This document shows positions 21,301 to 35,466 of a stretch of 64,000 nucleotides of DNA, piece after piece. Location of the stretch: assembly GCF_011745365.1 (NCBI RefSeq), contig NW_024468912.1, positions 4,402,001 through 4,466,000 of the forward strand. The letters are read 5' to 3'. A program made the position numbers and the translations under genes. Position 1 is the stretch's first letter. Each line of letters starts with the position of its first letter. The notes beneath the pieces were generated by a model, which did not search any database, had not been told where the DNA came from, and was given only the letters and a program-made list of their open reading frames with translations. Origin of the DNA: Cryphonectria parasitica EP155 (Eukaryota; Ascomycota; Sordariomycetes; Diaporthales; Cryphonectriaceae).

Positions 21301-24300
21301 ACTTGACTTGGACTTCAACGCCCTTCTTCGAAAATGGCTGAAGTGAGACCTGTGCTGGTTGGCTTCTGTTGTTCGCCGCTGCTGGAAAGCGCTGCCGGCC
21401 AGATTGGTTGGTGTTTGTCAAAGACAAGAGCCGAGATTTGGCACATGGCCCCTCCACTGATTATGCTGTCATCCCGGCTGCAGAACACTGTCAGCAGTCT
21501 TGCGGCAAGGGCTTTGCGAAAAGGGGCTCCCAGCAACGACATCGGCATAATCTGCGAAAATTCTCCTGCTTGCATGCTGTGGAACCCAGCCACACGTGCG
21601 TGGCATTTGTCCGACGCATCCCCCATCAACGTGCTTGGCTCTCTCCCTGCAGTCTTAAGGTGCTCGCAATCGACGTTTTACCAGCACCCTCCTCCCCGCA
21701 GGTGGGGCCAAGCCAAATTGGATCAGTCTCGCATCGTCCTGGATCCCTACTCATATTCACATCACGAGCTATTGTTTGTTGTCGCCGCTTGTCTAGGAGG
21801 TTATCGAGGCGAGGGGAAAGACCCCCGGGCCCAACTGATTGACAACAGTCTGCCCCTCGTCGGACAATCAGGGGCAGGGTTCGCTGCCTCTTGGCTGTAC
21901 GCGATCTTGACCAGGCACAGTCCTTGCGTGAGCCCACCCGGGACAGGTGGCGCTGTTTGTCCCACTGCTGGATCTCCTTCGTCACTGGATGCGATAGGGG
22001 AGTCTGCGCCGGAGGACCCCAGTCGAGTCCTTAGTAGTAGCCAAGGGTCTGCGGCATGAGGCTGCTCGCTTCGCGAGGACCCAATTCGAGTCCCTGGCTG
22101 TGATCGTTGGTCCTTGATATAGGTACACAGTATGCCGTAAGTCGTCTTCTTTTCCTTGTTGCACCCTGTCCTTTCCTCTACCTCCTAGCATCATCATATC
22201 TGTGACTGCGGTCCATTAATACCAGACGGATCCTCTTTATTCAAAGTACTATGGTATATAGTATGCGGGCAAGTAATTTCAAGATGTTGTTTGGCTTCAC
22301 GAGGGGGCTAACAAGCTACATAATAGTACCGCACGAGGGCCTATGAAAACTGGGACTGGAGATGCTGTACTGTGGTAGCGCACGGAATGTGATCTTTTTG
22401 GAGAAAAGAAACCCGTCCTGGTATAGTAGAAAGCCCTCCCACCCATTTGCGCCGACCCTCAAATGAGTTTCATTCCATTCCCACCTGGCTAGCCCTTGTC
22501 CCCTCTCAGCAGACATGCAGCCGGTGTATAGCACCCTTTTCGGACCTAGTCAGCGTCGCATCAGCACCCCTAGTCACGAAACCGCGGGGAGAAATCGGAA
22601 TACGGAGAATAAAGTTCTCCACATGATCATCATGGATACCTCGCTAGGGATTGATACCAGCAGCCGATGATCGCCTACGCGTCCGCAACGCCTACTGAGT
22701 TTTGTGACGCAGGCTGCCAACCTCGACGCTTTGTCCACCATCAAATTATTGCTGGCGTGTTTGTTTCGTCACGGCTTCGCTGAGGCAGGTCAACGCATGA
22801 AGTTTGTGGTCACCGTTCACGGAGTGGGTCTACAAAAGCGCCTCTCTGTCTGAGAGGTGAGATTTTTCTGGGGCCTGTCAAGGTCTGGTCGCACGTGGCT
22901 GTGTTGGTGTGGTATTACCAGCCACTGTGTCTCGCTGGTTGGCCTTCCCCCCCTTCCCCTCCCCCTGCATGTGTGGAGGAAAATCATGGTGTCTAGAAAT
23001 CTTGACGCTCCTAGTACTACATAGTAAGGGTGTTGTCCCAAGCCGGCATGCTCCGTTCCCATTCGAGTTCTGCCGCCCTAGGACCAATTTTTCTCTCACG
23101 TCCGGATACGCTACCTTCGGCTCCGGTTACTACCAATTTCCTCGGCGCCGGAGCAAGACCCACGAGGAGGCGCGGAATTCGGCCCTTGCGCCCTCGATGT
23201 CTAGGCGGGCCTTGCTATGTACTAGTGGCAATAGCCATGTCCACATTATGTAATATTGTACAAGCGTGCTGTGCAGCATCTCGTGGTTGCTGCTGGCTCG
23301 GCGCCAGAATCATCGCGAGCTCAATCGCGCTGCCGGGATACCACGTGGAAGCTCTGCAGCGTTCAAAGAGCGGTGCGGGCCACGCATCTACACCGCACCG
23401 GGCTTTTGACAAATAGTCACAATTCCCGAGGTATGTATCCTACTAATGCCTCTACTAACTCAAACATCCCATCTCGCCACACGGCGTTTCCAAATATCGG
23501 ACTTTGCACTTTTTGTCTTATGGTTGTTTAGACGCTAAACCCAGGTCAACTTACAAAGAACTGGCGATTACGCCCTCTCTCGACTCGGGAGAGTTTGGAC
23601 GATGGTTCGTGCTCAGGCATGGTAGACCAGATTGTGTCTGGGGTCTCGCAGCGTCTGAACGCTGGTGGTCCCGATGAGAGTCAAGATTCGACATTTGAAC
23701 ATGTGGTCTACTCCGATCAGATACTGAAGGAGTCCTCGATCATTTTCTGGGACACAGAATTGGATTTGCGATTCTCTGGCTGCTGGCGGCTTGCGAGTCA
23801 GACCCAGCAGTGGGAACTCCACTGCCTCCAAAAACTGCTCCACCGACCCTTACCGCCCGGCACTGCGGCAGATCCGTGGACATCACTACTGTACTTTGTA
23901 CAAACGCGTCCAGAGACATGAAATTTAGAGTTCCTATGGCTGCCACAAACGTGCCGAATTCCGTTCGTGGGCTACAGCCCTACACATTTCACCTATCAGC
24001 TGCATGGGAACTCATGTATGCAGGAGGTCCGATTCAGCGATTGGATCGTCAAATGCCAGCTGCATAAACAGGCTCTCTCTCTATCTCTCTCTTTCATGGA
24101 TTCTGTGTTCCTCGCCTGCGGCCGCAGTGGTCTCTAGCATGTGCATCAAATGGTCTAGATCGGCAGAGATGGAAATGCAATGGCTTGCTCGCGCTTGCGG
24201 CGGCCCGTGTCAGTACCGGGACAGGATGTATCCTTGTTTGTGTTGAGAGATCACGCTGCAAATACGATCCCCACTGCCGAGGAGAAGCAAAAGTGCTGGC

Positions 24301-27300
24301 ATCTGGCACTACAATAGCATCGTTTGGTGGCCCACTGCGTGAGACAACCAGCCCAGCGCTAACCGCCAATATAAGCCTTAGATCTGGGGCGAGCAAGATG
24401 CTAAATGGGGAATCTTGATGAAGCGCATAAGAGTCTGAAGCCGTGCGGTGTATAGCGGCTAGGCTTGGTGGAGAGTATGTTGAGATCGACATCAACAACA
24501 AGATCACGCGCGTGTCCATCCTTTTCGTATGGCGGACGAGAGCGCCTTCATCATCACGATATTGATGCTCGCGACAGTGATGATCGACTGCACGACTACC
24601 AAAGGAGGAAAGAAAAGAGGTCGGCACGTGGAGGAGGCTGTGCGCTAAAGGGCCATGCCCAGAGGCTCGGCCACATGGAGCGACGATCGTCGGAGCCGCC
24701 ATCGTCTGTGGTATCGGAAGTTTCCAGCAGCGGCGCTGATCCGAGGAACCTTAACACTGCCTACTGCCGCCAATGCAAATTGCAGTGCAGAAAACGGCTG
24801 AGCGGGATGAGGGAGGTGGACGGCATGTTCCAGACTTTCTCTTTCCATAGATCCGAGGAGAAACGCAAGACGACAAAATCAGGAGCGTGCCCTGCACACA
24901 CAGCCCCAGCGCCTCCAAACCGAGAACGTGAGAACTACCATTTTGGTCAAACCATCGGGGGCCAGCCAAGTGGAACTACACAGACCATGTGTTCGCGCCA
25001 GGCTCTACACCCTGTGCGCTGCAAATCAAAGTTTCTCTTTGTTTCTCAGTGACGCTTGTTATGCAAGGAAAGGACCACTGCATTCCCAACAGCAAAGTAC
25101 TGAGCTGAGAAAAAGACGAGGGTCAGAGACGGAAGCAGGTGTGGCTTGCGAGGTTATGACGAAAAGAAACGAGCTAGAGAAGTAAGACGGAGAGATTGCC
25201 GTAGTAGCTCGCAAGGCTAACAGGTGGCTAACCGACCTGGTCTGGTAGGAGGTCTTGTCCAGAAAAGTACTGAGAACGGGCCCGGATCGCCCGGAAGTTC
25301 CGGAAGTTCCGGTTGCTGAACTGAGCTTTAGAGGGTTCGTAATGACATTTTTGGCGGGTTGCCTCGCTGGCCAATACATTCACGTCACAGTCAAGGGGGG
25401 CTGTCTGTTCGATAGATACCGGCGAAGGCCACTGAACGAAACACATCCATTTGTCCATTGGCTACCCCGTCCTGCAAGCCTCAACGAAAGACGCGGAGAA
25501 TTATGGTCTATTTCTGGCAAGATCGCAGGGGTTATTTCATTTCCTTTGCCTTTTTGACTTTCTCTGAATGGAGCGATCGCCCAAGGTTTGCAAGTACAGT
25601 ACTTGTCGAGAGGGTACTACGAGCCCCGCCCTACGCCAAGACCACAACCCCCAGAAGGGGGTTGATGGGTTATGACTCGGAGGTACTTTTCTTCCCTCAA
25701 GAAGGCCAGTCAGAGACAGAAAGAAATAATCAATGATAATAATAACAATAAAAGAACAATCTTTTGGCCGAGGTCATGGCCACCTGGAATCCACAGTGCT
25801 GGACTCGCAGTGTGCTATGATTCTGTGCGGGCCCCCCTGACACCGCGGAATTGCAGCGACGCAGGCCACACGATTCGAGCGCAAGGAGAGAGAGAAAGAG
25901 AGAAATGATACAATGGCCCGCAATTCCCAACTACAGGGCTTGCCCAGGACGATCCGGGGCCTGAGGACCGGCCGGCCAATCAAGCCACCCCACAGCACAT
26001 ATGGCCAGGTAGGTGAAACCGTCGCCGATGAGGAAGGGGGGTGGTTTTCCCCTGGCAAAAAAAGCCTGCTCACCTTTTTTTGTCCGTCCCCGGCATCCTT
26101 GAGGGGAGGGTTGTTTTTCGCCGGGACGTCTGTGCTGCCATCCCGCCCGGATGTTTGTCCTGATGCGGAGGGGGGGCGGGGGGCTAGGCCACACACCGGC
26201 TCGAGCACAGGATCAGACCAAAAGACGGACGGGAGGCGTACCCAAGAGCCTGGATCATGCTAGCAGTGTACCCCTCTCCCTATCGTCGTATGCTTAATCT
26301 CTCTCTCCGCCCGCAGAGCATCGCCAAGCCCTGCACTTTGTTTTTGTCGTTTTTGGTCTGGTTTTTTTTAAATTTTTTTTTTTACGAGTTGATCGGTCAG
26401 GACAGGGCGTGGTGGGGAAGAAAGGGCATAACAGGGCTTTCACTATGCATCCATGCGCTGATGTCAACTTTCCAGGGCCAGGCAGGGCCAGGTTCTCTGT
26501 TCATCTGTAGATGCTGCTGCTGCTGCTCACCGCCCCCAATCTTCTATGACCCCCAAACTTCAATATGTCCTCTCATGGCAGGGTCGTGTCGCAGACACCC
26601 ACCAGTCGAACAATAGCTGTTGCTGTGTACTATAACAGTCTTGGGATATACTTGAGACAAGAGCAGCCAGATGAGGCGTCAACAACACGATATTCGAGAG
26701 AGGGGAGGCAAATTGCCTTTCCAGACTCAAATGACATGAGATGCGTCTCGTCCTCCTGTCGTCTGAAGAACGGAGAGAACAAAACCACACGAGACCCCCT
26801 TGCGGCTGCGTCCTTTGGGAAGCCGTCTGTCAAGCTCTACGATGAACTCCTTTTTTTTCTTTCTTTCCTTCTCTTCTTTCTTCTCCTCTTTTCTCCTCTG
26901 TCGGAGACTATTGCCCGGCCGTTTTGTTCCCAAACATTTTGCAGGACGATCAACAGGGTCCACGACTTTTTGGTGGCTCCGGAAGTCGGACACGGCACGG
27001 GAAGAGCCGCTCGGGACTTGAGCCTTGAGGTCAAGTAGGCTCCACCGGAAAGTCTCGGCTCCGGTTTCGAGCTGCGTGGGAAAGAATCATAATTTGTATT
27101 GCAGACTCTTGTAATTACTTGTTATGGGATCACTCTGTCTTGTATGTGTGAGAGATTTACACAAAGGACCTCAAACGCCATAGTTGAAAGGGGGGGCAGT
27201 CTGGGTTATGCCCTCAATCTGTGGGAGGCTGCCACGGTCAACTCACGAGCTCCGTGGTAGATGGAGAAGGGATTTGGTGTTGGGCGAACCTTGTATGGCG

Positions 27301-27494
27301 AGCGGGACCAGGCTCCGCTTTCTCTCTGCTCCTTAGATTGATCGAGGGAAGAAAGAGAGACAAGAGAGAAGAAGAAAAAACCCCCCTTGACGTTCACGCC
27401 AAGCGTTTCATTCTCTTTTCTTCCCATCTCTTCGCCTCTTCGCCTTTGCTTCGTCCCATTTCACCTGTTCACCGCCCGTCGTTCTGCGCGCTAG

Positions 27495-27497
<3 letters not shown>

Positions 27498-27531
<34 letters not shown>
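27498..27531. repeat. (AC)17 microsatellite
   Basis: Perfect dinucleotide repeat preceded by about 100 bp of C/T-rich DNA, which gives this spot the look of a + strand leader. Confidence 0.9.
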
Positions 27532-27533
<2 letters not shown>

Positions 27534-29441
27534 ACCACAAAAGGCGGGTTGGTTGTCTCGACCCTCGTCTGACGGGACACCAAGAACCCACTCTTCTACA
27601 GACCGCCGTGTGTGCATGCAAGACGAGGCGCCGCGCATGAAGCACGAATCAGGTGCCCCTCCACAGACACGGACCTGCAGGACGGCCAGACGCCAAGGGA
27701 GGGGGGGGGGGGGGAGATGGACTGGGGCAAGTTGGGAGTTGGGGTGGATTGCCACAGTACCAGGCGTGGCATGCTTTTAGACAAGTCCTGCAGGCTTGTG
27801 CAGGTCTAGTCCATCTGAAAGTTGGACAGAGAGGGGCCTGAGCGTGCATCTTGCAGTACTGCATCCGCCTGACTACTTTTGTTGTGTTGGAGTGGGAGTG
27901 GGCGTGTGGGAGAGAGAAATGTCTTATCGCAAAGGACCTGAGGGGCGCCTACTAGTCGAGGCGCTGTAGGCGCTGTCAAGCTATCGACCATCCCGCCGTC
28001 CACCCCACCCCACCTTCTCTCTCTTCCTCACAACGCCACACTGCTACGATTACTACTGCCACTACTGCCACTACCACCATCATCACCACTACCACACTGC
28101 TCCTCCTTCTCTATACGGCCATTCCCACTTTTGTGCATCACAAGCTCACCACTGCGCACAGAACCAAACCAGAGGGGCAGGCCGTAACATCGCGTGTGAT
28201 GTTGGGTCTTGGCTGGGCGGAAACGGGGCGCAGGCACCCGCGCCGTTTCGGTCTCCTTTCAACTGCCATCAAAAGCAACAAGAGAAGAGAAGGGCGGAAA
28301 AAAAGCCATGTTGCGGCTACAGCCGGGTTGTTCTTGTTGTCATCACTTGTTCCCATTGTCACGCCAAGATACCTGCAGGTATGCATATCTTACGGTGCAG
28401 CTTGACAGAGGACTTCTGAATGCACAACTTTCACCTAACCATCTGGCTTATGCACTTAGGATCGACCCCTCCTCCTCTCTTCCCTGTCCGACCTCAACTC
28501 TTGAAAAGAAAAGGGAAAAAAAAAATTCCAATCTCTGAGCGACCTGGTCTGGCTATGGCTGTACAGGATGTCCACAATCTTCCCCCTCCCCTCCTCCTCC
28601 TTTGGGGACCATACCTCGGCACACCGGGTGGCCCTCTATGGAGAGAAGAACGAAGCAAGAGAATACAAACGTCGATCACGTACAGGCTTTGTACGCACGG
28701 GCACGGAGAAGACCTTTGCACTGTCGGTCATGGCCCACAATGAATTGCCTCTTACATTGCCTCGTGATGGGGGGGGGGGGGGTAACAGACAATGTCACCA
28801 CGCGGCTCCGAGACCGTATCAAACCCACAGCGCCACCGCTGCTACAAGGCAGCTTGCAGCAAGCAGCGATCATGTGGTGACCTCTGTGTGTATGTATGTA
28901 TGTGTGTGTGTGTGGCTCTTCGTCTCATCACCCCACCCGGTATTTCCAGCTGCCACTATTCGCGTCGAGGCATAGGCGGCATGCAAACGCTCGGATGGTG
29001 GGGATGCTGCAAGGTGCGACGCTGTTCTGGTCACGGCTGCGCCTTCATGCTCGCCGTTTTGCCCCCCCCCCCCCCCTCCTCAAGTGGCCAAAACATTGGG
29101 CCAATCGACCGCAATATACGAGAAGGGGGGACTTTGTACCCTCTTCTATCTTTCAACGCGCTGCACGAGGGGGGTTCAAAATTGGGCTTAGAGTATCACC
29201 TCTACCCCTGAAGGCTTTTCCTCCTATAGCACACACCGGTGTAGAGAGAGGGAGAGAGAGGGGGGGCGGACATCTCTCTCTATCTTGGCCCTTTGGTCTC
29301 GTAAGCGATGCACGATTTTTTATCAGATGATCCACATTTACTGCGGAACAGGGAGAGGGAAATCAATACATCACACAGGGAATGTCACGTTCGGGTGACT
29401 GAATGGAAGGAGGTAGAGTGGCCATGTTGAAGCGGCGGCCG

Positions 29442-29442
<1 letters not shown>

Positions 29443-29473
<31 letters not shown>
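29443..29473. repeat. (CTG)10 microsatellite
   Basis: Perfect trinucleotide run of about ten units. On the minus strand it would read as polyalanine within a 67-codon frame that has no other protein-like character, so it is treated as noncoding. Confidence 0.9.
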
Positions 29474-29476
<3 letters not shown>

Positions 29477-32400
29477 TTCTCCTCCACCTTTTCCCCCTGG
29501 ACGGGGCAATTGGTGATTGTGATAAGTGTCAGGTTCAGCACATGGTGGTTCGCCGCCTTTGGTCAAATCCCGTGTGACTTGACTAGATTGCCTGCTTCCC
29601 CCTTGCAGCTGAGCTAGACTGAGCGCGGAATCTCACACCAACCCCTCCCCTTGCCCCTCCTTCATCCTCGTGACCAGGGAAGCCATACGCTGGGCCTTTT
29701 GCCTTCTCGACTGCTACGCACAAATCTCTCATACTTGCCACCATCCGATTAGAAACCCGTATTCATCGTATGGGGTATCACCAAACTACAGAGGAGAGGG
29801 GAAAAGACTAGAAAAAAGGAAATTGGATCTTCCTGTCGGGAAACTACCGTCGCACGGCCTTTCTCGGGAACAAACCCAACCCCTTCAGGTACCCAACTAA
29901 GCCAAAGGGACCTTGATCAGCCATGTGCTGCACGCCGTTGTTTTGGGCGTTCGTACAGTAGGAAGAAATGGAAAAAGGGCCCGCGGCGATCCTCGACGCC
30001 ACATGCTTGTTTTTCTTGCCTGCGCAGGCCCTGCTGCCCGTGTCTTTCAGCTGAGGGCCCGAGGTAGGGCAAGGCCGTTACGAATTCGAGTATGCTGGAA
30101 GACATACACATACAGTACTCTATCAGCCTCTGTCCCTTTGGGTGGATCTTACAGGCCAAGCAGGAAGCACATTGGAGGCCCAATCTGCACCCCCGCCGTT
30201 CGCAAATCTGGCATGATCACTCTTTGGGACCCTCTCCTGCAAGGGCCCAGAACAAACACACAGGAGTACAGAGAAGCATGGTGCTAACGAGGATCCGGAC
30301 TATCGATGCGACATAGCCTTCCAAGATGGCGACTCATCACGGGTCCCCCCCCCCATATGGAGAATCAACGGCCATGCCAGTGCTCAGTGACGATACCATC
30401 TTCGAATTGTCACGAGCGCACCATGAAATGAATCTGTCATAGTACATACCACCAAAAAAAAAAAAAAAGGACGCCAGCAAGCCGTCGAGCCGGGGGCCAC
30501 CTTGACGGGTTCTCCGGGGTTGCACTCTTGTTTCGGGTGCGTGCCGGTGGGGTGCGGGGCCTTTTACACCCCCCAGCCACCGATTGATCGACCTCTTTTG
30601 TTTCGACTTACTCTTCTTCCCCAGGGATGGCAAATGTACATGGGTACTATTAATTCTATGCCTATCATTACCTGCAGTCATGGGGCACGTCCGTTTTTGA
30701 CATGACACCTTCTTTCCCAATGACTTGGGCTCACCTTGTGGGGTGGTTTTTCAGGCACACATCAAACCCCTCCCTCTCCAGTTGCCCGGAGGGTATTGCG
30801 AAATAGGGAAATGAAGTACCGTTTTTTTTCTTGAGCTGTGAGCCGCACCAAGTCCCCAAGCTTTGTAGCCTCAACCCACCACCACCTGCTTGGAAGAGGT
30901 GTTTTGACCCATCCGACATGGCGGCACTGTAGTATAGTTTCAATTATCTCCTTCCATTTTGTCTCTCTTTCTCTCTTTTGTTCTTTCCTTTTCGAAGACC
31001 TGGTTCCTGAACTAGATACACGCCATTTTTCAACAAAAAAAAACCAGATTACCAAGTGTCCGGTCCGGATGTGCTTCCCGGCGCGGCGGTGGTTCATACA
31101 AAAACTAGGGCAAGCATCCCCGTCACAAGTCAGTTGGCATCAACCAGCCGCGGAGACCTTTTTTTTTCTATTCATTTCTTGTCTTTATCTTGTCCAACGT
31201 TATGTTATCTCTGACCCGCATGCTCGGAGCAGTAGTGGTAGTAAGTAGTAACAGCAACAACAACTTTCTTAACCATGCTTACTATAGGTAGGGCACAAGT
31301 TAAGTTAAAAGTACTGATGTGAATTCCTTTTGTGGAGAAAAGCCAAGCGGCGATGCTGCCATGCAGTGCACCCCAGACCTGACTAAGTACATACATTCGC
31401 TTCGCATGGGCAACATGCCTGAACATTGTACGCCGGCAGTTGTCTGTTTTTCTCTTCGTTCCTTTCTCTTCTCTCTTCTTCTCCACTTCCTCTCTTTCCC
31501 TTCCCTCTTGATCGGCCAAAAGTCGGCACAAGGAGCCTGCCTCGGTGAAAGTGAATCAAGTTGAATTCGGAGTGTCAAGAAGAAGCGCCACCGGGGGGGG
31601 GGGGCCCACACAGCGGCCGCCAACGCCGGTGGGCGGTTTTCCTTAGCGGTCCACTTCTGATCTGGCCCTATCGCCATCTCTTGCCGTTCTTGGGCGTGCA
31701 AAACACATTACTGCTTTGCTTGCCCGGCTGATCACCATTGGGGGGGAGGGGGGGGAGGAGGAGATTACTGTATGTACTACGGTACGTCTGCCCATAAAAC
31801 AAGAAAAGAGTTGGAGTTGATGGATGTCTGTTTATCCGGCATGGTGGCATGGCTAATCGGTATCACGCACTACGGAGAACCCCCCTTGCGCAAAGAGGGG
31901 AGAGAGGGGGGTGGAGAGACGAGACACCACCGCCTGCATTAGGGGCCTTCAGTGGCTGGCTGTACCTGCAGCCTGCAGCAGGCCTGCATAACGGAGGAAA
32001 TCGACGGCCTCTATAGTACCACAGTGGCTTGCTTTGCCTTTCCAGTCATGATACTGCAGTAGAATGGTATGAGAATTATAGTGTCGAGATTGGCGGCGAC
32101 TACCATGGTGATTGCCCACCCCCTTTCCCTCTGAAACCTGCTTCTTCTTCTTCTTCTTCTTCTTATCAGCCAGCGCTCCGAGTACAAACGGTCGTTGTAT
32201 CTGAAGCTTGCATGTACATGACTGTTTCTACCCTACCTCCTAACCCCTCAATGGGACAAGTAAAGTAACAGTTCCTGATTAGCAGGGCACACTAACAAGC
32301 CTCGAGGATCATCCTCCGCCGCGCCTCCCCCCACGGCCTGGGTATGACTTAGAACCAATCCTGTCCAGGCTGCGGCTCCCGGATGTGCGATGTAACACTG

Positions 32401-33802
32401 CCATGGGGGCATGTCATGAGGAACGTTTTTTGGGGGGTGCCTTTTTTTTTGCCCCCCGTCTGACGATAACGTTGCGCCACCTACCGCCGACAGGAACCAG
32501 ATGAGGCTCTCAAATAACATCTCTATCTGTGGCAAAACAACCTCTCTCAAAAGGAGTCTAGCCTTTTCACATTTTTGGCGTCTGGAATAGTAGCCTTTCT
32601 CCTTACCAGCATGGTTTCCTTTTATATTGGTTTTCAGCGCCCATCACCAAAACAACGCTATGTAGATTTTGAGAATAACAAAAGAAAGTAAAAAAAGAAA
32701 GCCAAGGCTCGAGTTCACGATTCATACAAGAAGAAACAAGATTAAACACAATAAGGTATATCGGAAGGGACGTGCAGTACCCGGCCTTTCAGGGTCCTGG
32801 GCTTGACTACCGGCATGAACCATGAGTCGATGCCGGGCCGACGACGACTTTTCCTCTGGTGTACTTCGTAATATAAACTCTCTGGGCAATCTTGGCTAGG
32901 CCGACCAAGCAAAAACTGAAGCGATAATGACAGCGAGAAGGGCGAGTGTAGTCAGCCTGCACTACTTTCTCTGTTACCAGTACACTTCTTAGTGCAAAGC
33001 CCACACACCAAAACACCCACGGGCATATGTCTTGATTAAGGTATAAGCGCCTAGTGCAGGTTTGCTGAGGGCTTCCTCGTATATACGTTCTTGACTGCAG
33101 ATGCCGGTCCTACACACACAATTAGAGAGAGAGAGAGAGAGAGACGAACCCCTCTGCCGAGGCTGTGACTAACCGCGGCGGGCTTGCCTTTACCGCGTCG
33201 GGCTTGCTCTACAGCGCTATGTACTGTGGTGGTACATTGCTGGAAAGCTGTCGGATGGATCCGACTTGATTTGTTCCTGGCGCGAGAGAGAGAGATCGGC
33301 ACTCTGGATTCGGGCCCGACGAACGAGTCAATACCCCCCCCCCCCGGTTCTCCAATAATGAAACATATAGAAAACCATTGCGAGAGAGAACCGAAAACAA
33401 ACATCATGAAAGCTTAATTCCCTGTTCTTTTCTTTCAATATTGTTTCCCTCCTTCTTTCCCTCTTCTTCAATGGGGTTTCCACTCTTTTCTTTCTAATTT
33501 TGTTTTCCGCTGCTTCATCTTCGTCATAAGTGGCGTCTGTGGCTGGCTGGGCGCAGACGGGCTAATTCCATCCACAGTCTCGAACGCCTCAACATGGAAT
33601 GACGAGCCCCTCTCTAACATCCTCTAGCCTACAAACGTGATGTTCAAAGCGTTCAAAGTATGAGAGCCAATCTGGTTCGGGTAATTTTAGTCTTGTTCCT
33701 GTCGACCTTGACAAAAACCCCTGAGCTGGTACAAGAAACCCAAAAGAAAACAACCCTCCCCCCCCTCCTGTTCCCCTGCCTGTCCCAAGAAAGAAAAGAA
33801 GC

Positions 33803-33826
33803 AAAAAAAAAAAAAAAAAAAAAAAA
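33803..33826. repeat. A24 homopolymer
   Basis: Twenty-four consecutive A on the + strand. It could be the relic of a retroposed poly(A) tail, but no cDNA-like sequence is recognisable upstream. Confidence 0.9.
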
Positions 33827-33914
33827 GGCTCCGATTTTTATCTTGGACTAAGAACTTAAAAGTCCCCTTCTTTCCGATTATCGTGGCGAGCTAGCTTATA
33901 GTGGGTATTGAGCC

Positions 33915-33930
33915 GGGGGGGGGGGGGGGG
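33915..33930. repeat. G16 homopolymer
   Basis: Sixteen consecutive G on the + strand, about 90 bp after the A24 run. Confidence 0.9.
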
Positions 33931-35437
33931 CTTGGACATTCTAGCATGGTGATGTTTCTTGAATCAGTAAAATGTGAAGTACATAATGCTTTACTACTAT
34001 AGTAGTATCCTACATTTGTACTCCATAGACAAAAAGAAGAAGGAAGAAAAAAAACTTGGCTCATAAATGACATCGCCCTAGTACACGAGAAAGAACAGGC
34101 AAGGACGAGACTATGATGTGATGAGATGGAGATCCGGTGCAACACCCCTCGAGGTCAGGGGTTTGGCTTGGAGGGGGGGAGGGGAGGGAGTTGGTTTGTC
34201 TCAGGTGAACGTACTTTGCTTATCATTTTGAAGAGAAAAGGAAGAGATGGGATGAAAAAGGGCAGACAGAATGGGGAAACCTGATGCGAAGTGGTGACGA
34301 TCTTCCCTTGCCCCTCTTCTCCTGCCCTCCCTGGTTTGTCGTAAGTGTGGACTCGGGGGGGGGGGGCCATGCGGTTTTCTTCGTCGGCCGTGGTCCGTTT
34401 TTCTCTTGCTGTCTCTCGGACCTGTCTTCCGGTCTTCCGCATTTATTTCATCCACCGCCACAGTTGCACTACTAGTGGTACCATATTCTGTTACACGGTA
34501 GCCTGTTTTTGTTTTCCCTTCTTCTTTTTCTCTTGGGGCGCCCCACGAGGTGAGGTCTCCATCCATCCACACCGATTTCATGGGTACACCCCGGATCCCA
34601 CGCGGAAGGGCGCTATGTAGATCACCCTAAAAGCCACCCCGTGTTCGTGTGTGTGTGTGTGTGTTGGTGTGTGTACGATGATGGTATGGTGCCTGGGTCC
34701 CGGTGTTTTGAGACAGCAGCCCAAGGAACAAGTAAGGAGGAGGGGTGCTGTCTTCTTTTTTTTCCATTCCCAAGCGGAACCTGATTCTGTTCTTTAATTT
34801 GAAAACAGAGGGGAGAAGAAACAACAAATTTTATTTATGGACAGATCCGCAGTTGGGGAGGTTGGGCACTGATAGTGGGTATCAACTTCTTCTTCTCCTC
34901 CTCCTCCTCCTCCTCTTGAGACCTGATACGAATACTATACATCACAGGGCGATATATCTTGGGCGCTGGAACGTGGATCGCGTCCGAGAGCCTTGTTATC
35001 TTCAGGACAGTTCGGATGGTATCCAGCCCAAGGGGTAGGTAACTGGTGAGATTTTGGGATGAACTTGGGCGACCAGAGCCCTCTCTGTCTCTTTCTCTCC
35101 CTCTCTTCCTTTCTTTCTTCTCTCTTCCACACACGCACACAATCTCTTCGCTCTTCTGGGTTTCATACTCGGAAATGGTCCCCGGGAGAGGTTTGGCTCG
35201 TTACGCCATGAGGAACCCCCTCCCTCCCCCCCCCCGGGATCGGTCACATTCCCCCCCCCCCCAGACATTGCCAGGTTTCCTTGCTTCAGACATCGTCACT
35301 CCCCCTCCCCCTCAATCTGCAGCAACGGAGTTGGAGGCCTTTTGAGGCATAGCCATGCGGGCTGCGCTACTTCCCACGTGGTGCCGCGTTTAAGTAGCGC
35401 TGCAGATTGCGGAATTTCTGGGAAGAGTTGAGGGTGG

Positions 35438-35466
35438 GTGCGTGTGCGTGTGCGTGTGCGTGTGCT
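35438..35466. repeat. GTGTGC hexanucleotide repeat
   Basis: Nearly five copies of a 6-bp unit alternating purine and pyrimidine throughout, a sequence type able to adopt left-handed (Z) DNA. Confidence 0.85.

Noticed and set aside
24094..25052. Overlapping ORFs of about 200 codons on opposite strands in the desert
   Set aside because: Neither has a recognisable domain; one lacks an ATG start, and composition is like shuffled sequence.
33780..33830. Retroposed transcript ending in the A24 run
   Set aside because: No cDNA-like coding sequence or target-site duplication is recognisable around it.
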